Part shown: positions 13,647-20,340 of the stretch, one piece after another | Layout: the number at the start of each line of letters is the position of its first letter | How positions within the stretch are numbered: position 1 is the first letter of the stretch | Source of the DNA: Candidatus Stercoripulliclostridium pullicola | Lineage (GTDB): Bacteria; Bacillota; Clostridia; Christensenellales; DTU072 | Direction: 5' to 3' | Assembly: GCA_017694145.1 (NCBI GenBank) | Contig: JADINF010000038.1 | Location: 1 to 21,852 of the forward strand | Length of the DNA stretch: 21,852 bases | Program-made: the position numbers and the translations under genes | Notes under the pieces: generated by a model | The model's database searches: none | Seen by the model: the letters and a program-made list of their open reading frames with translations, nothing else | What the model was told of the DNA's origin: nothing

Positions 13647-15321
13647 GACACCTTATTATATCCATCTGATTGCTGCCGAGGAAGCCTTCGAGCCAGGGCG
13701 CGAACATCTTACCGATACCGTGGTGATGACTTATCGCGGCGCCCGAAGCCTGTATGTGATCGAGTATCCCGCGGTGATATTGGAGATAGTCGTCGAGCTC
13801 GCTCATCTTCGTGATGAATATGAAGTAGAGGTTGGCGCCCTGCGGGTAGGCGTGCGAAAGGTGGGTCGTGCATATCGTGTTGGGACGGGACTTACAGTAG
13901 GCGCGCACGTACTTGTGCACCTTGTCCATATTGTCCCAGTTGACCGTACACTCGAGGGTGTCCGTCATTATCCCGAAGTCCTGCATCGCGTCCCTCAGAT
14001 AGGGATCCTTGAACCTTCCCTTCTCCCAGCCCTTGACGGGGAAGGAGCCTAAAGGAAGGGCGCCGTACGCGGTGCATATCTTGCGCACCTGCCTTGCCTG
14101 ATTGCGCGCGAACCCTCTCTCCCCTTCCGACCAGCCCAGGAAGAGGCATTTGCCTTCGCCGTTGACTTCCCCTTCGAGGGATTTGTTTATGTCGAACTGC
14201 GGGTAACCGAGCGCGTTGAATATCTTGAGCGCGCCGGGTATCTCGTCCACGCCGTACAGCCTGAGCATGAGCTCCGTTTCTTCGGGGTCGGAGAGTCTGA
14301 ATACCGAGGGCATTCCGAATTCGCCCTGCATTATCTCTCTCGCCGCCGCCTGACCGTCCGCCCAGCTCTTGAAAAGATAACTGAATTTCACCCTGTTTTC
14401 GGGCATGTAACGGAAGAAGCGGAGCGTCACGTGCGTGAGCACGCCGAAAGCGCCTTCCGAGCCCATCATTATCTGATTGATATCGGGACCGCAGGCTTTG
14501 GCGGCGTAGTCGTCCGTCTTGATTATGCCCGCGGGAGTGGCGTATTCCTGACCGAGCACGATATGCTCTATCTTACCGTAATAAGTGGAATTCTGCCCCG
14601 CGCCGCGCGTGACCGTCCAGCCGCCCACGGAGCTGTATTCGAAGGACTGCGGGAAGTGCCCGCAGGTATAGGCGCGTTTGGCGCCGAATTCCTTGACGGC
14701 GTTGTTGAGGTGCGCTTCGAGTTGCGGTCCGCTCATCCCCGCTTCCACCGTGATCGTCTGGTTTATCTCGTTGAAAGCGATGACCTTATTGAAATTGAGC
14801 CGCATGTCGAGAGAAATCCCCCCCTTCATGCACTCCACGCCGCGCGTGACCGAAGAACCGCCGCCGTATACGTAGAGCGGTATTTTCTCCTTAGAGGCAT
14901 ACGCCACTATCTTTTCTATCTGCTCCTTGTTTTCGGGATAGAGCACGACGTCGGGGATATTCTCGATGACCTTCTTGCGAAGCCTCATGAGGTCGTGCAT
15001 CGTCTTGCCGTACGCAACGGACAGCCTCGCGTAATCGTCCGTTCTCACGTTCGCCGCGCCCACTATGGCGCGGAGCGCGTCGAGCTTATCCTCGTCGAGC
15101 CCCACCGGCACGTCGTAAGATACCTTGTCGTAACCGATCTCGCGGGGTTCTTTGAAATCCTCGTCCGTCATCTTGAAAATCTCTTTCATCATCTTGTACA
15201 GCGATTCTTTGGGGATCTTCGTTTCGGTGTGATCGCCCCACTTGAATATCTCTCTGTACGAACCTTCGGGTGCGCGTTCTTCTATCCACGGCGGACGGAA
15301 GCCTTTGTAGGGTTTAGACAT
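13546..15321 (-). CDS. FAD-binding oxidase, alkyldihydroxyacetonephosphate-synthase-like
   Basis: The 591-residue flavoprotein has the p-cresol methylhydroxylase-type FAD fold. The PP-loop is VYGGGSSVTRG (151-161), followed by ITVEAGMSGPQLEAHL and GGWTVTRGAGQNSTYYGKIE. The C-terminal FAD-oxidase domain carries HHHGIGK (His532-534), a mark of alkyl-DHAP synthases and the YgcU-type relatives. The N-terminal YREIFKWGD is also typical of this branch. True AGPS exchanges an acyl for an alkyl group on DHAP in ether-lipid synthesis, while other members oxidise hydroxy acids or polyol-derived alcohols. Its operon partners handle glycerol-phosphate-like substrates, which keeps both ideas open. It is the last gene, overlapping the kinase stop by 8 bases; GGAG is inside the kinase end. 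Confidence 0.88.
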   Translation of the reverse strand: MSKPYKGFRPPWIEERAPEGSYREIFKWGDHTETKIPKESLYKMMKEIFKMTDEDFKEPREIGYDKVSYDVPVGLDEDKLDALRAIVGAANVRTDDYARLSVAYGKTMHDLMRLRKKVIENIPDVVLYPENKEQIEKIVAYASKEKIPLYVYGGGSSVTRGVECMKGGISLDMRLNFNKVIAFNEINQTITVEAGMSGPQLEAHLNNAVKEFGAKRAYTCGHFPQSFEYSSVGGWTVTRGAGQNSTYYGKIEHIVLGQEYATPAGIIKTDDYAAKACGPDINQIMMGSEGAFGVLTHVTLRFFRYMPENRVKFSYLFKSWADGQAAAREIMQGEFGMPSVFRLSDPEETELMLRLYGVDEIPGALKIFNALGYPQFDINKSLEGEVNGEGKCLFLGWSEGERGFARNQARQVRKICTAYGALPLGSFPVKGWEKGRFKDPYLRDAMQDFGIMTDTLECTVNWDNMDKVHKYVRAYCKSRPNTICTTHLSHAYPQGANLYFIFITKMSELDDYLQYHRGILDHIQASGAAISHHHGIGKMFAPWLEGFLGSNQMDIIRCLKKHFDPDDVMNPGGTIAVDLDESEKRYLREKW

Positions 15322-16858
15322 AAATATCTCCTTTTTTAAGTTTTTTTATCGTTTTATTTATCGGTTTCACCCGTTTATAAACGGGTTTATAGACTTTGCG
15401 GTAAATGGTAAGGTATTTGCGGTGATTGTTCTTGTCGGGCTTGAAAACGCGGGTCACCCTCACCATATTGCGTATCGCTTCGTCGTAATCGGAGTAAACG
15501 CCGAGTCCCACGAAAGCGCATATCGCGGCTCCGAGCCCGCTCGTTTCGTAAGTCTGCACCCGCTGAACGGGGCGCCCGAACATATCGGCGGCTATCTGAC
15601 AGACTTCGTCCGACTGCGCGCCGCCTCCCGAAACGGTGAGCTTCATTATCCTGGTATGCGCCCGCTTTTCCATGCGGTCGAGCCCCTCCATCAGCGCGAA
15701 GTTTATCCCTTCGATTATCGCGCGGTAAATATGGTAAGCGGTGTGCTTCTCGGTAAAGCCGAGCATCGCGCCGCACGCCTCTGTGCGTTTAAGCGAAGGC
15801 GACCAGTACGGCTCCACGATAAGTCCGTCCGAACCGGGAGGTACGGCGGGCAGTTTCTTGTCGAACTCGTGCTCCGCCTCGGCGGAGCCCCCCGTCCTCT
15901 TGACGAATTCGTTGACGAACCAGGTAAGCATCCAGTATCCCCTGTAAACGATCGTTTCGGGGTTAAACATTTCGGGATAAACGGCAGGATAAGCGGGAAG
16001 GAATTTCTCCGGTTCGCGGTATTTCCTCGTCGTGAACTGCACGGTCGCGGTCGTGCCGAAGCTTATCGCCGCGGTATCGCGGTAAACGGCGCCCGTGCCG
16101 AGCGTTTCGCAGCCTTTGTCGGAGCCCGACGCTATGAGCGGAAGTCCCTCCGGGATACCCGTTTCGCGGGCGCATTCGGCGGTTATCTTTCCGAGCACCG
16201 TTCCGGGCTCTGCGAGCGGGAAAAGCTTGTCCTCCGGAAAATCGGCAAAACAGGGACGCTGAATGTGCTTTGCTCCCATCCATCTCTTGTGCTTGTAGTC
16301 GAAAGGAATGTGCCCTATCATCGCAGCCACCGAATCGACTATCTCTCCGCACAGCCTGTAGGTGAGATATGTGGAATACTGGAGATATTTATAGGTCTTT
16401 TTCCATATTTCCGGCTCGTTCTGCTGTATCCAGAGGCATTTACATTCGGTCACCGTCTTTTCGACGGTCTCCTTCATTCCCGCCACCGCGAAAGCAAGCC
16501 TCGACTTCAGAGGAAGCCTGTCGTATCCCACGTCCGCTTCGCGCCTGTCGAGCCACAGCACCGCGGGGCGCAAAGGCTTCATGTCCTTGTCCACGCAGAT
16601 CCCAACGTCGCGCATTGTGGTGACCGTAACTCCTTTTACGGTTCCCCATACCCATCTGTTGTTGGCTTTCAGCTTGCGAGTGGCGGAACAAAGTTTTTCC
16701 CAGTACAATTCGACGTGCTGTTCGCAATATCCCTCTTTTATCGAGAAATAGGGCTCGTACGTTTCCTTGACTTTGTCGATGAGATTGCCGTCCGCGTCGA
16801 ACAGCATCGCCCTTATAGACTGTGTGCCGCAATCCAATGCGAGTACCGCAGGTTTCAT
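15314..16858 (-). CDS. FGGY-family carbohydrate/polyol kinase
   Basis: The 514-residue kinase has the ASKHA fold. The N-terminal phosphate-binding ALDCGTQSIRAMLFD is at 7-21, the expected catalytic base is Asp247 in SGSDKGCE, and the second phosphate loop ISFGTTATVQF is near 265. The C-terminal FGGY signature reads LTVSGGGAQSDEVCQIAADMFGRPV (around 400-425, split here in meaning: adenosine and phosphate site). FGGY kinases phosphorylate glycerol, xylulose, ribulose and similar polyols with ATP. The typical glycerol-kinase GDQQ segment is absent, so it should not be named glpK. The end, about residues 480-510, is unusually Lys/Arg/Tyr-rich. Start and stop overlap its neighbours by 4 and 8 bases. 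Substrate unknown. Confidence 0.9.
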   Translation of the reverse strand: MKPAVLALDCGTQSIRAMLFDADGNLIDKVKETYEPYFSIKEGYCEQHVELYWEKLCSATRKLKANNRWVWGTVKGVTVTTMRDVGICVDKDMKPLRPAVLWLDRREADVGYDRLPLKSRLAFAVAGMKETVEKTVTECKCLWIQQNEPEIWKKTYKYLQYSTYLTYRLCGEIVDSVAAMIGHIPFDYKHKRWMGAKHIQRPCFADFPEDKLFPLAEPGTVLGKITAECARETGIPEGLPLIASGSDKGCETLGTGAVYRDTAAISFGTTATVQFTTRKYREPEKFLPAYPAVYPEMFNPETIVYRGYWMLTWFVNEFVKRTGGSAEAEHEFDKKLPAVPPGSDGLIVEPYWSPSLKRTEACGAMLGFTEKHTAYHIYRAIIEGINFALMEGLDRMEKRAHTRIMKLTVSGGGAQSDEVCQIAADMFGRPVQRVQTYETSGLGAAICAFVGLGVYSDYDEAIRNMVRVTRVFKPDKNNHRKYLTIYRKVYKPVYKRVKPINKTIKKLKKGDIYV

Positions 16859-17241
16859 GCTCCCTCCGTGTGTCCTACGACTTTGCGCATATCGGCGGTA
16901 ACGATGAGCTTGACTCCCGTACCGCAGACGTTTTCTTCGGCGACTTCGCCCGTAGCGTACGCCCGTTCCAATACTATATCTCGCGTGTGCTCCGCGATCT
17001 CTTTTATTTTGTCCTTCGGGACTTCGCCCGCAGTCCGCACGGGTACGACCGGCATCTCTCGGAATACCGAAGCCACCGTCCCCGTGAAGCTTCTTTTAGG
17101 CGCGGTCATTTCCGCTTCCGCGTAAGCTATCCCGCGCGGGCACTTGTTGCCGCGTACCTCTATCGAATCCCCTTTTCTTTCCGCCACGAGTCTGCACCCG
17201 TTAGGGCAGACGATACATATCGTTTCAAGCCTTTCGGTCAT
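16855..17241 (-). CDS. DUF1667 four-cysteine protein, partner of GlpA/GlpB-like flavoproteins
   Basis: The 128-residue protein has Cys9-x2-Cys12-x3-Cys16 in CIVCPNGCRL and Cys34 in RGNKCPRG. This is the DUF1667 pattern and would suit an Fe-S cluster or zinc. The rest (PKRSFTGTVASVF, then VPVRTAGEVPKDKI) is conserved in the family. No enzymatic activity is established that I know of. In many Clostridia it follows GlpA- and GlpB-like flavoproteins, where it may take the place of the GlpC Fe-S subunit; this is inference from gene order. It overlaps the GlpB-like gene by 17 bases and the kinase by 4 (ATGA), implying fixed stoichiometry. Cytoplasmic. Confidence 0.88.
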   Translation of the reverse strand: MTERLETICIVCPNGCRLVAERKGDSIEVRGNKCPRGIAYAEAEMTAPKRSFTGTVASVFREMPVVPVRTAGEVPKDKIKEIAEHTRDIVLERAYATGEVAEENVCGTGVKLIVTADMRKVVGHTEGA

Positions 17242-18469
17242 CCTCTTCCTCCAGTACGAACATGTGTTCGTCGCCCGCTTTCAGTAAGTGTTTTATCCTT
17301 ACGCGCTCCGCTTCGGGCGGTCTTAAAGAAGCATACTTTTTGGAATATATCTCGGCGCCGTTTACCGTGACGGTAAGTTTAGCCTTCCCCGTTTCCCGCG
17401 CCGCGCGGAAATAATATACGGTGTATTCCTCTTGGTTAAGAACGTCCACTTTCTGCGGAACGATATATCCGAGCCCGCGGCTCCCGACCTCTATCGTGGC
17501 GCGCTCTTTGCGCCTTCCCGCGTCTTTACCGGCGGTTTCCGCGACTTCGCTCACATAGTCCACGAGATCGTGTACGTGCAGCGCGTTCCCCACCGAATAC
17601 ACTCCGTCGAGCGTGGTCATCATGTATTGATCGACTATCGGTCCTTTCGTCTTGGGATCGGTGATTATTCCGAGCTTTTCCGCAAGCTCGTTCTCCGGTA
17701 TCAGCCCCACCGACACGATAAGCGCGTCGCAGGGTATGTATTCTTCCGTGCCTTCTATCGGTCTCATCCCGTCGTCCGCGTCCGCTACCGTCACCCCTTC
17801 CACGCGGTCGCGCCCGTGTACCAGAGTCACCGTCTTTTTGAGATGGAGCGGTATCCCGAAATCGTAAAGACACTGTTGTAGATTCCTGCTTAATCCGCTC
17901 GGCGCGGATTTGGCTTCGTATACGCCTATGACCTTACTTCCTTCGAGCGTGAGCCTTCTCGCCATTATGAGCCCGATGTCGCCCGAACCGAGTATGACGC
18001 ATTTCCCAGCGGGATTCACTCCCTGAAGGTTGACGAGGTTCTGCGCCGTTCCCGCGGTCATGAGCCCCGCGGGACGGGTGCCGTGGATGTTTACCTGCCG
18101 CGCCGTGCGTTCTCTGCAACCGCATGCTAGTATCAGATTTTCGCCCTCGTAACTCTCTATTCCCTTTCCCGACGTCGTGGTCACGCGGAAATATCCGTCG
18201 CGTTTTTCTATTTCCGTCACGAAAGTCAACGTCTTTACGTCGATATTCTTACGGGAATAAACTTCGTCTATGAATCTGTCCGCGTATTCCGGTCCCGACA
18301 GCTTTTCGCCGAAACGTATCACTCCGAAGCCGTCGTGCACGCATTGCTTCAATATCCCGCCGAGCCGCGCTTCGCGCTCTATGATAAGTACCTTTTTCGT
18401 TCCGTCCGCGGCGCACGCCGCAGCCATTCCGGCGGGTCCGCCGCCTATCACTATCGCCGCGTATCTCAT
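17225..18469 (-). CDS. GlpB-like NAD(P)/FAD-dependent oxidoreductase
   Basis: The 414-residue flavoprotein has two Rossmann dinucleotide-binding sites: VIGGGPAGMAAA (7-18) for FAD and VILGSGDIGLIMA (158-170) for a second nucleotide, as in the pyridine nucleotide-disulfide oxidoreductase fold. The CGCRERTARQ motif (116-125) and DGVYSVGNALHVHDLVDYV near 290-310 are typical of the subunit beside GlpA-like dehydrogenases. A short C-terminal domain (about 330-414) follows, mostly beta. By analogy with GlpABC it would relay electrons from the GlpA-like subunit; acceptor unknown. It overlaps the upstream gene by 4 bases (ATGA) and the DUF1667 gene by 17. Confidence 0.88.
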   Translation of the reverse strand: MRYAAIVIGGGPAGMAAACAADGTKKVLIIEREARLGGILKQCVHDGFGVIRFGEKLSGPEYADRFIDEVYSRKNIDVKTLTFVTEIEKRDGYFRVTTTSGKGIESYEGENLILACGCRERTARQVNIHGTRPAGLMTAGTAQNLVNLQGVNPAGKCVILGSGDIGLIMARRLTLEGSKVIGVYEAKSAPSGLSRNLQQCLYDFGIPLHLKKTVTLVHGRDRVEGVTVADADDGMRPIEGTEEYIPCDALIVSVGLIPENELAEKLGIITDPKTKGPIVDQYMMTTLDGVYSVGNALHVHDLVDYVSEVAETAGKDAGRRKERATIEVGSRGLGYIVPQKVDVLNQEEYTVYYFRAARETGKAKLTVTVNGAEIYSKKYASLRPPEAERVRIKHLLKAGDEHMFVLEEEDDRKA

Positions 18470-20175
18470 CGCTCGCCGCCTTTGGTACGCCTCGGAGCTA
18501 TCTCGCTTCCCGCACCCTTTTTCCTTACTTCGTTAAGCGGTATCCCGCATTCTTCCGATATTATCTTCATCACGAGCGGCGTGCAGAAGCCACCCTGGCA
18601 TCTGCCCATTCCCGCGCGCACCCTTCTTTTCACCGAGTCCACCGCCGCTACCGCCGCGGGTCTTCTCAAAGCTTCCACGATCTCGCCCTTCGTGACCTCT
18701 TCGCACCTACATACGACCACACCGTAATCGGGGTTTTCTTCGATGAGCTTTTTCCGCGCTTCGGGTTCCATTTCTCTGGGTATCGGTATCCCTTTTCTTA
18801 TCGGGTCGAAATTTTCGTTCATCTTTATCTTCCCGTCGGAAACTATCTCCGCAGCCCACTTCGCGACGTCTTCGGCAATAGCCGGCGCCGCCGTCACCCC
18901 CGGCGACTGTATCCCCGCCGCCTGTACTAAATTCTTTATGACGGGGCTTTTTTCGACGACGAATTCCTCTTCGTAGGTAGCCGCCCTCGTCCCCGCGAAA
19001 TAGGTTATCACGTCGCTTCTTTTAAGCTCCGGCGCAAGCTTTACCTGCTTCGAGAAAACTTCGTCGAATTCCTCTGCCGTAGTGGCTTCGTTCTCCCTTT
19101 CCTGCGTTTCTTTCGCGCTCGGTCCGAGTATGAGGTTTCCGTCTATCGTCACTATGACGCCGCCGCCCTTCGTGTGCCCTTTTCCGGTACTGCTCTTTAT
19201 AACGAATTTACCGATAACCGTGGAAGTCGCTTTCCTCGCCTTTTTGTCGAGCACCGCTTCGACTCCCCTACGAGGGTGTATCGTGAAATGTCTGTCGCCC
19301 GCCCATTCCGCTATCACGTCCGAATAAACGCCCGCGGCGTTCACCACGACTTTCGGATAAAAAGTACCGCGGTTGGTCTTTACGGCGGTGATCTTCTCCC
19401 CGTCGTTAACTATCCCCGTGACCGCCGTATCCGTATAAATCTCGGCTCCGTTTTTCGCTGCGTTTTCGGCAAACGCGACCGTCATGAGGTAGGGGCTCAG
19501 TATGCCCGCCGAAGGGCACATGAAGCCGCCGTATTTTATGCCGGGCGACGGTATAAGCTTTTTGACGCCTTCTTTGTCGAGCTTTTCCACGGGAATACCG
19601 TTCTTTGCTCCGCGCATTTTTATAAGCGGGAAAAGTAATTTCTGCCAACGCGCCGTGTAAAGTACGCATTGTCCGCACATCTCTATCGGCACGTCGAGTT
19701 CCTTGCTCAGTTTCGGATACATCGCGTTCCCGCGGCAGTTGTATTTGACTTTGTTGCTCGCGGGCTTCAGATCTATCCCCGCGTGTATCATTCCGTCGTT
19801 TCTTGCCGACTGCCCCGTGGCTATATCGTATTCCTTTTCGACGAGCGCAACGCTCAATGCGTATTTCGTAAGCTCTCGCGCTATCGCCGTTCCCACTATT
19901 CCCCCGCCTATCACGAGTACGTCGGGGCTTTTTCCGTCGTATTTGTCGTCTTTTACCGCGCTTACGCGCATCTTTTCGGGAACGTATCCCTTTACTTTCA
20001 CGTCGTTGATCACTCCGCGAGAATCCTTCGCCACCGCGAGAGCGCCGCATACCAATACGTCCTCGTATTTTCCGACTTCTCCCGTAAGCTTGACGCCGCC
20101 GTTAGCTCCGCTAACTTCTATATCCGGAAATCCCGCTTTGACGAGCTTCTTTTTTATTTTTTTCAAGTCTGCCAT
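18466..20175 (-). CDS. GlpA-like FAD-dependent oxidoreductase with N-terminal BON-like and C-terminal BFD domains
   Basis: The 569-residue protein has three parts. Residues 1-64 look like a BON domain: VKLTGEVGKYEDVL (28-41) and RGVINDVKVKG (53-63) carry its strand pattern. Residues about 84-450 are a DAO-type FAD domain with VIGGGIVGTAIARELTKY (88-105) and ATGQSARNDGMIHAGI (119-134), as in anaerobic glycerol-3-phosphate dehydrogenase and L-2-hydroxyglutarate oxidase. Residues 489-531 are a bacterioferritin-associated-ferredoxin [2Fe-2S] domain, with Cys489, Cys491, Cys526 and Cys531. The likely role is oxidation of glycerol-3-phosphate or a related hydroxy compound, passing electrons to the GlpB-like subunit. 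It is first in the operon; no ribosome site precedes its ATG. Confidence 0.85.
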   Translation of the reverse strand: MADLKKIKKKLVKAGFPDIEVSGANGGVKLTGEVGKYEDVLVCGALAVAKDSRGVINDVKVKGYVPEKMRVSAVKDDKYDGKSPDVLVIGGGIVGTAIARELTKYALSVALVEKEYDIATGQSARNDGMIHAGIDLKPASNKVKYNCRGNAMYPKLSKELDVPIEMCGQCVLYTARWQKLLFPLIKMRGAKNGIPVEKLDKEGVKKLIPSPGIKYGGFMCPSAGILSPYLMTVAFAENAAKNGAEIYTDTAVTGIVNDGEKITAVKTNRGTFYPKVVVNAAGVYSDVIAEWAGDRHFTIHPRRGVEAVLDKKARKATSTVIGKFVIKSSTGKGHTKGGGVIVTIDGNLILGPSAKETQERENEATTAEEFDEVFSKQVKLAPELKRSDVITYFAGTRAATYEEEFVVEKSPVIKNLVQAAGIQSPGVTAAPAIAEDVAKWAAEIVSDGKIKMNENFDPIRKGIPIPREMEPEARKKLIEENPDYGVVVCRCEEVTKGEIVEALRRPAAVAAVDSVKRRVRAGMGRCQGGFCTPLVMKIISEECGIPLNEVRKKGAGSEIAPRRTKGGER

Positions 20176-20181
20176 ATTCAG

Positions 20182-20210
20182 ATTTTAACACAATCCTCTG
20201 ATATTGTAAA
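20182..20210 (-). promoter_or_regulatory. Promoter of the flavoprotein/kinase operon, placed for a leaderless mRNA
   Basis: On the minus strand TTTACA (20205-20210), a 17-base spacer and TAAAAT (20182-20187). Six bases separate the -10 box from the ATG at 20175, so the transcript should start at or next to the ATG. The only purine-rich run, AGAGGA, is about 19 bases upstream of the ATG and inside the promoter spacer, so it cannot serve as a ribosome site. Confidence 0.65.
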
Positions 20211-20230
20211 TACTCATTTCTACCTCCAGC

Positions 20231-20257
20231 GCGCTCGCTCTGCGAGCGTGAGAGCGC
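20231..20257. repeat. Nested alternative inverted repeats between the flavoprotein operon and dnaA
   Basis: CGCTCGC-TCT-GCGAGCG (20232-20248) is a 7-bp stem. It competes with GCGCTC/GAGCGC (20231-20236 with 20252-20257) and CGCTCT/AGAGCG (20236-20241 with 20251-20256). No T run follows on either strand, so it is not an ordinary terminator. It lies upstream of the -35 regions of both divergent promoters. Confidence 0.5.
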
Positions 20258-20303
20258 CCCCTTATTCAATTTCCTGCGCCTTCTATACCGATACTTTTTT
20301 CCC

Positions 20304-20332
20304 TTGTGTTCTCTTACTCTTTATGTTATAAT
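20304..20332 (+). promoter_or_regulatory. dnaA promoter, placed for a leaderless mRNA
   Basis: A perfect TATAAT (20327-20332) lies eight bases before the dnaA ATG. A weak -35 match, TTGTGT (20304-20309), lies at 17-base spacing. The bases between -10 and ATG contain no Shine-Dalgarno-like sequence. No DnaA-box 9-mer is seen in this intergenic region (20176-20340), which otherwise holds only a GC-rich nest of inverted repeats. Confidence 0.6.
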
Positions 20333-20340
20333 ATCCGCGT

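Noticed and set aside
15314..16858. Naming the FGGY kinase glpK
   Set aside because: The glycerol-kinase GDQQ segment is absent and the phosphate loop reads DCGTQSIRA, so the operon context alone does not justify the name.
15422..17125. A 567-codon plus-strand frame opposite the kinase and DUF1667 genes
   Set aside because: Antisense to two genes with clear motifs; low-complexity Arg/His-rich translation.
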